Below, piece by piece: positions 34,600 to 44,779 of a stretch of 64,000 bases of DNA. The stretch's first letter is position 1, and each line of letters begins with the position of its first letter. The position numbers and the translations under genes are program-made. The stretch covers positions 45,585,573 to 45,649,572 of the forward strand of contig CP136064.1 in assembly GCA_032622095.1 (NCBI GenBank), in the 5' to 3' direction. Origin of the DNA: Siphonodentalium dalli. Taxonomy: Eukaryota > Mollusca > Scaphopoda > Gadilida > Siphonodentaliidae. The notes beneath the pieces were generated by a model. That model was not told the DNA's origin. It did no database searches and worked only from the letters and a program-made list of their open reading frames with translations.

Positions 34600-35060
34600 A
34601 TATTTGACCCGCCATATCAAATCCAGTCGGGATTTTTTTTACCCTGTGCCAATGCATTCTCTTATATATGCGAGTCGACCATAGGTCGCCTCGCATATAT
34701 AAGAGAATGCATTGGCTTAACAATTTTTTATCATGTTTTTTAAATAAATGTTTCTTACAATTTTTAGGACATAAAATAAAAAAACATCCATTACCCTGCA
34801 GGGAGCCCCACACATATATAGAAGCACATAGAATAGTGTCCTCTGCTCATATTTGTCTGGGGCCCTGTATGGGTGAAATTATAAAATTGTTAAAGAATAC
34901 AAGAACAAATTATTAAAATTGTAAAAAATTGTTAGGCCAATGCATTCTCTTATATATGCGAGGCGACCTATGGTCGACTCGCATATATAAGAGAATACAT
35001 TGGCACAGGGTAAAAAAAAATCCCGACTTCCGACTGGATTTGATATGGCGGGTCACATAT
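34600..35060. mobile_element. double-hairpin element, type A, copy 2
   Basis: Same ends (ATATTTGACCCGCC; inverted ATATGTGACCCGCC) and internal spacer as 11431-11886. Palindromes at 34649-34715 and 34937-35003. 461 bp. The coding frames that cross it are translations of the palindrome. Confidence 0.9.
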
Positions 35061-36454
35061 TTGCGATTTGTTCACCTTACCTATGTCAGATTGTTCGACT
35101 TTTGTATCTGAGGCGAGCCATATATTGCTGATGATGCAAGTGTAACTTGTGTGGTCATATATTACAAAGTTGGGGTAATTAGTGAGAAGTAAGATAACCA
35201 AATAAACTGAATGAGTCTGACCTACTCCTAGTGCATTCATAAAGAACAATCAACATACACAATATGAATTTATACCAAATTTGAAAGTGAAACCTCCATC
35301 AGAACAAATGATATCATGTGGAAACCAATATGTTTACAAATACATAATCTTGAAACTAAAGAAATTACTTGAATTCGGCAAATAAAGTACCATAACTCTG
35401 AACTATACAGTCCAAGTCTGCTCACACATAACCAGAATGAGAGCATTCCGATAGCATTTATAAGACACGTTTTGAGCCAAGATTTGGTGGCGGGACTGGA
35501 GTCTATTTTACTCGATTTTACCTAACAAATCAATACGTGATGCAATATATATCGGAAAGAGTTACATCTTATGGTCATAATGGTGTATAATAATCTAACT
35601 TTCATGTTAAATTACACGTAGAATATTCCGGTTTATTAGGACTAACATCGATTTGTAAATGTTAAACTGAAAGCCGAAGTGTTCCGACTGAAAACCGAAG
35701 TGTTCGCAACGTTAGGTTTCTATGCCGACAATTGAATACACCCATAAACAATCAAGTACATCCATACACAACAGATCGCTGACAAAGTGAGCAGTTATTG
35801 TATCCCAAAATCCAATCACTATTATGTGTTTTTTTGAATTGTAAGTGGTCCTATATTACTTATTGGTTAAACATTTCTTACACAGAACGTCTCGCGATAT
35901 ATGCAATTTTCCATTGACAAATTACCAGGTATACATGATAGAATTAATTCAAAATACAACTGCGTGGTGTTGTGTATGTTCACCTTACGAGTGCTAGAAT
36001 ATTTTGACCGGAATATGCCGATGGCATGGTGAGGTTAATTGAGTTAGCATAAAATAATAAAAATATGTAAACACTGTGGTAATCGTATTTTTTCACATTA
36101 AATTACCACTTTGAATTGACAACATATGCGGTGTTAAGAACAAATATCATGTCTTCTATGGAATAAACCCATTTAATGTTGCAATTATGATATCTGATTA
36201 CATTTATTTATGTTTTTTTGTGAGCTGGTCACTAACGTGTAAAACATGCCATAGAAATGCCATCGGAACAATCTCGTAAGCAATAACAGCATCTTGCTAT
36301 CCCAATATCTTAGCTGGTTTACTTACGAGCAGACTTGTTCTATGAATGATAATGAGAATCCATCACTCAAACTGGACATGATTGGAATCAATGATAAGAC
36401 ACAATCGCTATACTTACTAAAAATTTATCACATTTTTCAAGTTACAGTCAAATA
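35061..36454. other. gene-free AT-rich stretch (intron if the gene extends to 29.5 kb)
   Basis: I see no exon, TIR or tandem repeat, apart from a short duplication of 'GAAGTGTTC' phrases at about 35670-35705. Confidence 0.4.
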
Positions 36455-36942
36455 TAATATGCTGAGAACTTGCCACATATTTTCATGTTTGAAAGGCAGA
36501 ACTCGCTACAAATTTTGCATGTTTGGATGCCAGGTTTAATTGCTGAACAATCACCACATATTCTTCGTGTTTGGATGCCAAGTATATATGTCGAGAACTC
36601 ACCAAATATTTTTTGTGTTTCATTTGGAAGCCAGAACTCACCACACATTTTTTGCATTTGGATGTGAATACTCACCACTTTTTTTTGCGTTTGGAAGACA
36701 TATATCATTGTTGAGAACTCACCACAAACTTTTGCATGTTTGAACAACATATATAATTGTTCATAACTCACCACATATTTTTGCGCGTTTGAACGACATA
36801 TTTAATTGTTGAGAACTCACCACATATTTTCGCGTGTTTGAATGACATACAATTGTTCAGAACTCACCACTTATCTATCATATTTAGGCAACATATAAAA
36901 TTGTTGAAAACTTACCACATATTTATCGTGTTTGGACGACAG
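36455..36942. repeat. ~49-bp minisatellite built from an exon end and its splice donor
   Basis: About 11 copies (minus strand: 'TCCAAACACG...ATATGTG|GTGAGTTCTC' then AACAATTATATATG). The first unit at the exon side is the last 27 bases of the exon 36916-37062 followed by its donor. Eight of the 11 copies keep GTRAGT at the donor position. Units vary from 31 to 52 bp, mostly 47-49. Confidence 0.88.
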
Positions 36943-37062
36943 ATATTTTGAATGTTCCTTCTCCTTCTTTATTTTAGATTTCAGCTGCTCCACCTGTTTT
37001 TTGGTGTGATTTTCAGCCGAATCAGCAAATGTTGCTAGCTGGCTGATTGCCTGCCGGCTTTC
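36916..37062 (-). CDS. coiled-coil protein, exon e (49 codons)
   Basis: The acceptor TTTTTCTTGAACAG precedes GAA, and the donor is ATGTG|GTAAGT. The exon is 147 bp, phase 0-0. It encodes a charged, heptad-like helix beginning ESRQAISQLATFADSAENHT, then KKQVEQLKSKIKKEKEHSKY, and ends SSKHDKYV. Its start phase fits the phase-0 end of exon d (39679-39787). The last nine codons (LSSKHDKYV) are also the coding part of the adjoining 49-bp repeat unit. Visible: splice sites, phase, coiled-coil composition. Inferred: a centrosomal or ciliary-type coiled-coil protein; a CCDC150-like identity is only a guess from memory. Confidence 0.85.
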
Positions 37063-37796
37063 CTGTTCAAGAAAAATTGAATGAAGAAATCAGCCATGAT
37101 GACATGGCTACTTGAAAAGACTACCAGTCACTAAGATGATACAAATATGGTCATGGACAATGATTACTAACCTCTCCATTGCTAAATGATGTCACTACGT
37201 CTTTTTTTGCCAAATGAAAATAGTTTTTCCAAATTATTTGAGACCAAAGTTGATAGTTTTATTAACATTGTTATGTATGCATAGTCAATGCCAATTTGAA
37301 AAAAATAACTTTCTTTTTTTGTAACTTTATTCTGTTATCTTGGTACCGGTGTGCTCCTGATCCATTACATTGATGACCACATGATGATCAAACAAGACTT
37401 AATCAAATGACCAAACCGTCCAGCAGCACCATCAAGAAGATTGTGTGGGATGCATATCAGGTTGTCCCACCTTTGACATCAGTTCTAATTAAATAACAAG
37501 GTACAATAATGCTCTAAGTAATCGACTTCTTAACCACAGCAGAATTATGGGTAACTTTTCAAGTTACCCATAATTCTGAGAGCTTTCCGATGAATGGCAA
37601 CAAGCCATATTTCCGACTAAATCCTGAAAAGTTACCCATAATTCTGCTGTGGTTAAGAAGTCGATTACTTAGAGCATTATTGTACGAGTCTAAAGGAAAT
37701 AGTGGGAATTCCATTATATCCTTGAAGCATTACATCAGTGTCAGCCAATCACAACATTTAACAATAAAGCAATGAAGCCATTCAGGTGATTGTCGG
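37063..37796. other. intron of the coiled-coil gene holding a small MITE
   Basis: Holds the 185-bp element at 37501-37685. The remainder has no supported feature. Confidence 0.6.
37501..37685. mobile_element. 185-bp MITE with 60-bp perfect inverted repeats
   Basis: 37501-37560 and 37626-37685 are perfect reverse complements. The outer end is GTACAATAATGCTCTAAGTA and the inner part 'CAGCAGAATTATGGGTAACT'. If TA is the target site, the ends are CAATAATGC. A related, partly deleted copy lies at 42968-43096. Perfect arms imply recent insertion or gene conversion between arms. Confidence 0.88.
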
Positions 37797-38099
37797 AATT
37801 TCTATACAGCGATAGATTCGCCACATAACTAAATATAACTCAAATAAATGTTCTGTCTCATTCTGTCACATTCCTATACAGCGACAGGTCAATTCGCCAC
37901 ATAACTAAATATAACTCAAATAAATGTTCTGTCTCATTCTGTCACATTCCTATACAGCGACAGGTCAATTCGCCACATAACTAAATATAACTCAAATAAA
38001 TGTTCTGTCTCATTCTGTCACATTCCTATACAGCGACAGGTCAATTCGCCACATAACTAAATATAACTCAAATATATGTTCTGTCTCATTCTGTCACAT
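37797..38099. repeat. 76-bp tandem repeat, four copies
   Basis: The unit includes 'TTCCTATACAGCGACAGGTC' and 'TAAATGTTCTGTCTCATTCT'. The last three copies are almost identical; the first lacks a few bases. It lies in the intron between exons d and e. Confidence 0.93.
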
Positions 38100-38319
38100 T
38101 GATAATTTCACACAATATTAGAGATTACGACAACTAGTTAATCACTAGAAGCGTCTATGAAGAGTCCAGAATTGACCAATAATACCTAGCAAGGAGAATA
38201 GAATTAAGTATTTCCAAGAATTTCAATAGTTAACACAGCGAAAGGAGATATCTGTCAATCGTAAAACAATTTGTGTGCTGTGACATCATACTGCAGGGAT
38301 TGCCTGCAGAAGCTATTTA

Positions 38320-38788
38320 CACGGTGGGGAATCACGTGGTTTCGAGGTTGGTGAGTACCATGCATACAAAATGGCCGAGGCTATTGTAAACACACAAAAA
38401 CATAATATATGAGGAACCGACACAAAACTTAGCATTTTGACTGTTAAGAGCATATGGTAGTTTATTTTTGAAACAAGTTGATACCTTATTTGTTCGGAAA
38501 TACTCGGTGGTTTTCTATAACATTCAGACCAAAGTTGCCAGTCGGAGTTGCGTGGAACACACCAGTCCATACCTCTATAGGGGAATCCTTCTTTGGTCAG
38601 AATGTTAGATCAAACAATCGTGAATTTGGACACTTATGGGGTATCAACTTGTTTGAAAAATAGTATAGCATCTGCTTGTAGCGGACAAATACTATGTAAT
38701 ATGTCATATCTGGTCGCGTTTTCGTTCGCCTCGGCCATTTTGAATGCGTGATACTCATCAACTTGAAACCTTGTGATTCCCCACCGTG
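38320..38788. mobile_element. 469-bp MITE with probable 5-bp target duplication
   Basis: ATTTA lies at 38315-38319 and 38789-38793. Inverted ends start CACGGTGGGGAATCACGTGG and CACGGTGGGGAATCACAAGG and remain similar for about 60 bp ('AAAATGGCCGAGGC'). A partial copy is at 15345-15575. The family is unassigned. Confidence 0.78.
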
Positions 38789-38911
38789 ATTTATAGCGGC
38801 GGTAATGTGACTGATAGTGAAATCCTTTAGACTCTGTAAAACATAGCCTGTTTGAGAGTGTAATTTTAATTAGAACTCCCATGGCCTCAAAGAACATTGA
38901 AACGATCCCAC

Positions 38912-39715
38912 ATAACTTACTTGGATCATTTGTTTACCATGTGACGATGCTTTATCTTAACTTACTTGGATCATATGTTTACCATGTGGCGATGCTTTAT
39001 CTTAACTTACTTGGATCATTTGTTTACCATGTGACGATGCTTTATCTTAACTTACTTGGATCATTTGTTTACCATGTGACGATGCTTTATTAACTTACTT
39101 GGATCATTTGTTTAGCTTTGGACGATGCTTTATATTAACTTACTTGGATCATTTGTTTACCATGTGATGATGCTTTATTAACTTACTTGGATCATTTGTT
39201 TACAATGTGACGATGCTTTATTAACTTACTTGGATCATTGTTTACCATGTGACGATGCCTTATCTTAACTTACTTGGATCATTTGTTTAGCTTTGGACGA
39301 TGCTTTATATTAACTTACTTGGATCATTTGTTTAGCTTTGGGCGATGCTTTATCTTAACTTACTTGGATCATATGTTTACCATGTGACGATGCTTTATCT
39401 TAACTTACTTGGATCATTTGTTTACCATGTGACGATGCTTTATCTTAACTTACTTGGATCATTTGTTTAGCTTTGGACGATGCTTTATCTTAACTTACTT
39501 GGATCATATGTTTACCATGTGACGATGCTTTATCTTAACTTACTTGGATCATATGTTTACCATGTGACGATGCTTTATCTTAACTTACTTGGATCATTTG
39601 TTTACCATGTGACGATGCTTTATCTTAACTTACTTGGATCATTTGTTTACCATGTGACGATGCTTTATCTTAACTTACTTGGATCATTTGTTTAGCTTTG
39701 GACGATGCTTTATCT
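38912..39715. repeat. 45-bp minisatellite built from an exon end and its splice donor
   Basis: Eighteen copies of a unit which on the minus strand reads 'GATAAAGCATCGTC'-'AACAAATGATCCAA|GTAAGT'-'TAA'. The exon-proximal unit is the last 33-36 bases of exon d and its donor. All 18 copies keep CAAGTAAGTT. At least four internal copies also keep the exon-type 'CCAAAGCTAAACAAATG' form, whereas others carry 'ACATGGTAAACAAATG'. Confidence 0.94.
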
Positions 39716-39787
39716 GCTTTATGTCTTTCCTCGTCTAGCTGTTTCTTGTGAACCTTGTTTTCTATCTCTAAATTGTCCTGTTTCGAC
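39679..39787 (-). CDS. coiled-coil protein, exon d (109 bp)
   Basis: The acceptor TTTATCTTTGAAG precedes G|TCG. The single first base completes the AA left by exon c (AAG, Lys). The frame then gives 36 codons: SKQDNLEIENKVHKKQLDEE, RHKADKASSKAKQMIQ. The donor is CAA|GTAAGTTAAG. The frame has heptad-like Leu/Ile spacing and many Lys and Glu. The final DKASSKAKQMIQ is encoded by the first unit of the adjoining 45-bp array. Reading past the donor meets a stop (VS*) in every unit, so retention of this intron would truncate the protein. The phase agreement with both neighbours makes the exon very likely. Confidence 0.9.
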
Positions 39788-41066
39788 CTTCAAAGATAAA
39801 TTTATTAAATCACATGTTCATTATTCTTAAAGACTATAGTTTTTCTGGTGAATACTACTATTTTAATTGACTGGCTTTGGAAATCATAGTTAAATTAAAA
39901 CGATCATTCAAATTTTCCTAATGGTTCGCTTTTACTGACATGCCTTAGTGGTAACTGATGTCAAATTTGACAAGTTTTCAGGGAAATTAACGCCAGATAC
40001 TGAAGATGGACATCAACAACGTCACATTTGTGAGTCATCTGAGTGGTAACAGTGGTTACTGATAACTGCAAACAGATAGTGCACTTAGACGTTTGATGTT
40101 CTCGGTTAATTTTGCTGACATATTTTGGTGTCAGGACTTTTATTATTATTTGTTTTATTTCCATAAGCCAAATCTGAAAACCTTAAGTGGTTTTCATTTC
40201 ATCAATTTTATGCTATACTCCAGAATATCATAGACCCAAGCATATTATGATCACTAAACATTGACATTGTTCATTTGTTTGCCATTGTTTATTCGTTCAT
40301 TATAACATGGGATCAGTAAAAACAAATTGCGAGAAACCAAAGTCAGTGTTCTAAACATATTTCCGGTTATTAAATTTAATTAAATGAAAGTGTCAATCAC
40401 ACTGAAGCTCAAATTGTATGGGGGCTATTGTCAAATGTTACGGTTAATGGAGCAATAGGGAACGCAGAAAGTTGGTATGTCTATGTAATACTAAAAACTC
40501 AATGGATTTAGTAATACAAAGAGTAAAATACAAGATGGCCACTGGCAGCAATGTTTTAACAGAATTCGGAAAAAAATGGTAAGCTCCCATCTAGAGGACA
40601 CTCTGAAGATCCATATGAAGTTATGTGACAATCGGATGAGAGATGAGACCTGTAGGGTGTGCTAAAGGATTTAGTCATACAAAGAGTAAAATCCAAGATG
40701 GCCCCTGGTGGCCATGTTTTTCAACAAAATTCGACAAAAATTGTAAGCTCCATCTAGAGGTAACCCCGATGATCCATATGAAGTTTAGGTAAGATCAGGT
40801 GGGGGATTTGGCCTGTAAAGTGTGCCAAATGAAATTGTTGACAAACGGACGCACGCATGCATGACTGACGACCAACCCACAGCCATAGCTCAAACTTTAC
40901 AAGTAAAGTTGAGCTAAAAAGGGTGTGATAATTTTTTAAAAGGAATAAAAATGTTTATGTCACAGAAATTTGAATTGCAGAGAACAAACATTTTTAACGG
41001 CATAACAACATCATAGAGTGAATGTGCTGTGTAGGTTCAATAGACAGAAGCAAACAGTGCACTTAC
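39788..41066. repeat. intron containing a dispersed repeat with two ~162-bp subrepeats
   Basis: 'ACAAAGAGTAAAAT(A/C)CAAGA' followed by TGGCC and 'AAGCTC(C)CATCTAGAGG' occurs at 40517 and 40679, ending at 40920 with 'CAAGTAAAGTTGAGCTAAAA'. The same family is at 42545-42785. The rest of the intron (39800-40430) shows nothing. Confidence 0.7.
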
Positions 41067-41146
41067 TTAGATCTCACCAGTTCTTCCTGTAATTTATCAA
41101 ATTTGGTCTTAAACCAATCATGTGCTTCATTAAGATGAGCAGATAC
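41067..41146 (-). CDS. coiled-coil protein, exon c (80 bp)
   Basis: The acceptor TTAATTTCAG precedes GTA, in phase 0 after exon b. The frame encodes VSAHLNEAHDWFKTKFDKLQ then EELVRS and leaves AA for the next exon. The donor is TCTAA|GTAAGTGC. The Trp-Phe pair in a helical, charged context (AHDWFKTKFDKLQ) is the most distinctive sequence of the gene and the best query for identifying it. No tandem array touches either end of this exon, unlike exons a, d and e. Confidence 0.9.
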
Positions 41147-41195
41147 CTGAAATTAAACCAAAAAAACGAAAATTATGGATGAATTAAAGACTTAA

Positions 41196-41394
41196 CCCTT
41201 TCATGAACATAAGCCAGTGCATTCTATTATATATGCAAGTCTCCCATAGGGGGCCTTGCATATATAAGAGAATGCACTGGTTTATAAGGTCATGGTAAAT
41301 ATTATTAGGCCAATCCATTCTCTTTACATATATAAGAGAATGCATTGGCACAGGATTTTTTGCAAAATTTCAGGAAGCTCCCGTCATGGAAGGG
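41196..41394. mobile_element. double-hairpin MITE, type D (TTAA), decayed
   Basis: TTAA at 41192-41195 and 41395-41398. The ends are CCCTTTCATGA and, inverted, CCCTTCCATGACGGG, which differ from types A and B. It contains a 67-bp palindrome with several mutations (41214-41280) and a second one reduced to 39 bp by loss of its centre (41310-41348), followed by GGCACAGG. It is inserted 46 bp from exon c. Confidence 0.8.
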
Positions 41395-41459
41395 TTAATG
41401 ACTTAATGCTATTATTTATACTGATTAATCTGTGGGGATGTTTAGTTAACCCTTTCTTT

Positions 41460-41698
41460 ACTAAATGGATTATCCCATTCAGTTATAAAAGTATACATTT
41501 AAACAGTCTATTATAAATTTGGAGGGGTGTTCAGGTAATATAGCAGACGAGAGACAAAAAAACAGACAATACAATAGCAGAATGATCCATATTAATTGGA
41601 GAGAAATGTTCAGATAACAAGTTCAACAAACGAGATACTTATTATCTGAACATTTCCTAAGAGAACTACTCATCAAAGTGTATTTAGTATAGACAGGG
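41460..41698. mobile_element. TTAA-type MITE, type C, full copy
   Basis: TTAA at 41456-41459 and 41699-41702. The ends are CCCTTTCTTTACTAAAT and, inverted, CCCTGTCTATACTAAAT. Contains 'GGAGGGGTGTTCAGGTAA' and AAATGTTCAGATAA. 239 bp, no frame. Confidence 0.82.
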
Positions 41699-41813
41699 TT
41701 AAAGTGATTTCAAGCACTCTATTGTGACTCACAGAAAATAAACTTTCTCATTTTCATATAAAAATTGCCAAACACAACGCAATTCTTTCATATTACTTAA
41801 CCCTAGCTATAAA

Positions 41814-42537
41814 TCAGCATAATGGCGGTGTGGACACCATGTATTTATTGTAGGCTATAAATCAGCATAATGGCGGTGTGGACATGTATTTATTGTAGGC
41901 TATAAATCAGCATAATGGCGGTGTGGACACCATGTATTTATCTCAGGCTATAAATCAGCATAATGGCGGTGTGGACACCATGTATTTATCATAGGCTATA
42001 AATCAGCATAATGGCGGTGTGGACACCATGTATTTATTGTAGGCTATAAATCAGCATAATGGCGGTGTGGACATGTATTTATTGTAGGCTATAAATCAGC
42101 ATAATGGCGGTGTGGACACCATGTATTTATCTCAGGCTATAAATCAGCATAATGGCGGTGTGGACACCATGTATTTATCATAGGCTATAAATCAGCATAA
42201 TGACGGTGTGGACACCATGTATTTATTGTAGGCTATAAATCAGCATAATGGCAGTGTGGACACCGTGTATTTATCGTAGGCTATAAATCAGCATAATGGC
42301 GGTGTGGACACCGTGTATTTATCATAGGCTATAAATCAGCATAATGGCGGTGTGGACACCGTGTATTTATCGCAGGCTATAAATCAGCATAATGGCGGTG
42401 TGGACACCATGTATTTATCGTAGGCTATAAATCAGCATAATGGCGGCGTGGACACCATGTATTTATCATAGGCTATAAATCAGCATAATGGCGGCGTGGA
42501 CACCATTTATTTATTGTAGGCTATAAATCAGCATAAT
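41814..42537. repeat. 48-bp minisatellite, ~15 copies, partly in four-unit blocks
   Basis: The unit is 'GGCTATAAATCAGCATAATG' then GCGGTGTGGACACC and ATGTATTTAT plus a variable tetramer (TGTA, CTCA, CATA, CGTA). A block of four units, including one with a 3-bp deletion (GGACATG), is repeated at 41814 and about 41995. It lies in the intron between exons b and c. Confidence 0.94.
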
Positions 42538-42790
42538 TGTGGCTGTGGGATGTTATACAAAGAGTAAAATCCAAGATGGCTGCTGGATCTAGAGTTGATC
42601 CTAAACATGCCTGTAAATTCTCAATATATTTGTCCAATAAATGTGGGCAGCAGGGTGTGCCAATGGCTTCATATTTGAAATCGAAGATGGCTACTGGCGG
42701 GGGTGCTGAAGGAACTTGTTGACAGACGACGGACACCAATCCATGGCAATATAAACTTGACATTGTCAAGTTGAGCTGAAAGTAGGCAAA
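42538..42790. repeat. dispersed repeat copy
   Basis: Shares 'CAAAGAGTAAAATCCAAGAT' and the end 'TGTCAAGTTGAGCTGAAA' with 40440-40920, and the 'AGCAGGGTGTGCCAATGG' part with the fragment at 37-125. Confidence 0.65.
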
Positions 42791-42852
42791 GTTGTGCCTA
42801 AAGACGGATAAGCTTACTTCAGAATACCAAAATTGTATATAACAAGCCGTAC

Positions 42853-42939
42853 CTCCAGAGATTCATTGTGAGCTTCCTTCAATTTACCCTCCGTTTCTTT
42901 TCTCAGTTTTGAAACTTCGTCCTCTCTCTTCTTTGTTTC
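42853..42939 (-). CDS. coiled-coil protein, exon b (29 codons)
   Basis: The acceptor AATAGTTCATT...AACTATTTACAG precedes GAA. The donor is CTGGAG|GTACGG, a non-consensus +4/+5. The exon is 87 bp, phase 0-0. It encodes ETKKREDEVSKLRKETEGKL then KEAHNESLE, a highly charged helix. Its acceptor lies only about 30 bp from a MITE of the 185-bp family (42968-43096), so the branch point and pyrimidine tract may be partly transposon-derived. A longer minus-strand frame that joins the MITE to this exon should not be taken as coding. Confidence 0.86.
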
Positions 42940-42967
42940 CTGTAAATAGTTCATTGCATCAGATACA

Positions 42968-43096
42968 GTAATGCCCAAAGTAATTGGCGAGAGCTTTCCG
43001 ATGAATGGCAACAAGCCATATTTCCGACTAAATCCTGAAAAATTACCCATAATTCTGCTGTGGTTAAGTGGTCAATTACTTTGGGCATTATTGTAA
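42968..43096. mobile_element. 185-bp-family MITE, internally deleted copy
   Basis: The ends 'ACAGTAATGCCCAAAGTAAT' and 'ATTACTTTGGGCATTATTGT' pair. The centre 'GAGAGCTTTCCGATGAATGG' is identical to that at 37581 on. About 50 bp of the left arm are missing, so the arms are unequal. Confidence 0.8.
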
Positions 43097-43385
43097 GGTG
43101 AACAGAATATTTATAATATCCAACATGGCTGACAAGCTTTTTACATCTACCTTTATCATGTATATTGGCATATAAATTACACCTGCTTTCACATTTGTTA
43201 TTTCTGATTTGTCAAGGTGCATAAAATATGCTAGAAACAACAAACGCCATTTATGTGTATGCAAGTGAATTTTCCCTTATCACCGACACTGTTATACACA
43301 GAACTGCATGGTCCACACCTGTGTGTTCCTGGCCGTCAGTTTACGGCACTAGCACAATGGCATAAGGGTAGCAAGAGTGGCTTAA

Positions 43386-43616
43386 CCCTTTCTTTACTAA
43401 GTGGATTCTCCCATTCAGTTAAAAAAGTATACTTTGGAATGGTCAATTATTCATTTGAGGGGTTTTCAGGAAAAACACGCAGATGACAGATAATGCAAGT
43501 ACAGCAGGAGTCGATTTTATTGCAGGGAAATGTTCAGATAATACATTCGAGGTCGTTTGTTGAACTTATTATCTAAAATTTCCTATACTCGTAAACGAGT
43601 ATTTATTATAGAAAGG
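43386..43616. mobile_element. TTAA-type MITE, type C, third copy
   Basis: TTAA at 43382-43385. The left end is CCCTTTCTTTACTAAGT and the right end inverted is CCTTTCTATAATAAATA. The right TTAA has mutated (TATA). 231 bp. Confidence 0.75.
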
Positions 43617-44779
43617 TATAAACTATCTGATGGTAACACACATGTGCGGTTCTGTGTTTATTACATGATCCACTGACATCTGTCCATAATTTTTTCTGGT
43701 ATTTTCCAGAATAAAATATTCCATGTTATTTCCTCCTCTTGTTATGTGTGATGATTTTGTTTAAAGTTCCGGTTGTCAAGGATAACATCTTTCAGGTCAA
43801 TATTGTTCCATTCCCCACATGTGTGGAACGGCTTGAAAAAGTTGACACTGGTTAAGCCAGAGGAACAGCCGTGTTTTCAGTAATAGATGTGTAATAACAT
43901 TTTTAGAAGTAGAGCTCTAAAACAATGTTTTCATATATGCAAGCAGCAAGGATAAAAATTTGAAACCAAAACAAGAAGGTGCTAACATACCCATATGGTG
44001 CCAAATTTGAACATGGGAAGGAGAGATACCAAATTTTAAAGAAGGATAACCCTAGAATGGAAAATTTCGTTCAGATCCGATAACTCATGGGTGCGATACT
44101 TTTGCAGATGGGCAAAAAACCTAAGATTTCCAGAAAAACAAAGAAGAATAACTCTAGAATCAAAAAAATGAACATCGATTTGAAATAAGACATGATGGTG
44201 GATGAACCTCCATAACAAATTTCATCAGATCCAATAACCCTTGGCTGAGATATATGCCCAGACTCAATTAGGAACAGACGGACAGATCGACGGTCAATCT
44301 ATTTTCTTCGAAAACTGGGGGTACACATGTAACTAGTCAAACCAATAAAATGAGAATGGCTGTCTATGCTCATTTAAAGACATATTATGGACTTGTTCGG
44401 ATGCTTGAAAATGATAAGTTAGTACCCAGTTGATATGCCAACCTGTGGAATGTAGCATTCTACTAATATGGCCAAACATTTCAAAGAAATACCACTCCAT
44501 AGAAAACATCATCTTAACTACGCTCAATTGTAAATATTTACATCTCGATACAAGACGCTGCTATCAGCAATAAACTAACACAAATGATTTCGCCATCCAG
44601 ACATTGCATTAATATATAAGAATGACGGTGTGTGTGCTGTCAATTTGGATTAATATTCATTTAAAAAATAACTACCCAACCGGAGTGTTTCACATGACTT
44701 GAACAAACTGACATAGTAATGGATGGATAGTGACAGATGTAGCCCAATTGATCTCTTTATTGGAAGGATATCAAAAGCC
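43617..44779. repeat. intron with degenerate dispersed repeat
   Basis: 43990-44330 contains spaced 'GAATAACTCTAGAAT', 'CAGATCC(G/A)ATAAC' and a closing 'GAACAGACGGACAGATCGAC', a decayed dispersed repeat of the type seen at 30000. The rest is unremarkable. Confidence 0.5.

Noticed and set aside
25077-35111. Repeated frames containing 'SYICESTIGRLAYIRECIG'
   Set aside because: These are translations of the 67-bp palindrome in double-hairpin elements and appear on both strands because of its symmetry.
36448-36774. 108-codon minus-strand frame across the 49-bp array
   Set aside because: It is downstream of the exon e donor and arises from copies of the exon end; better explained as an intronic repeat.
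38881-39695. Plus-strand frames with repeated LLGSYVYHVTMLYLN
   Set aside because: Antisense translation of the 45-bp array; the meaningful strand is minus, where the exon lies.
42814-43050. 78-codon minus-strand frame starting MGNFSGFSRK
   Set aside because: Its first half is the MITE at 42968-43096 and the intron acceptor. Only 42853-42939 is exon.
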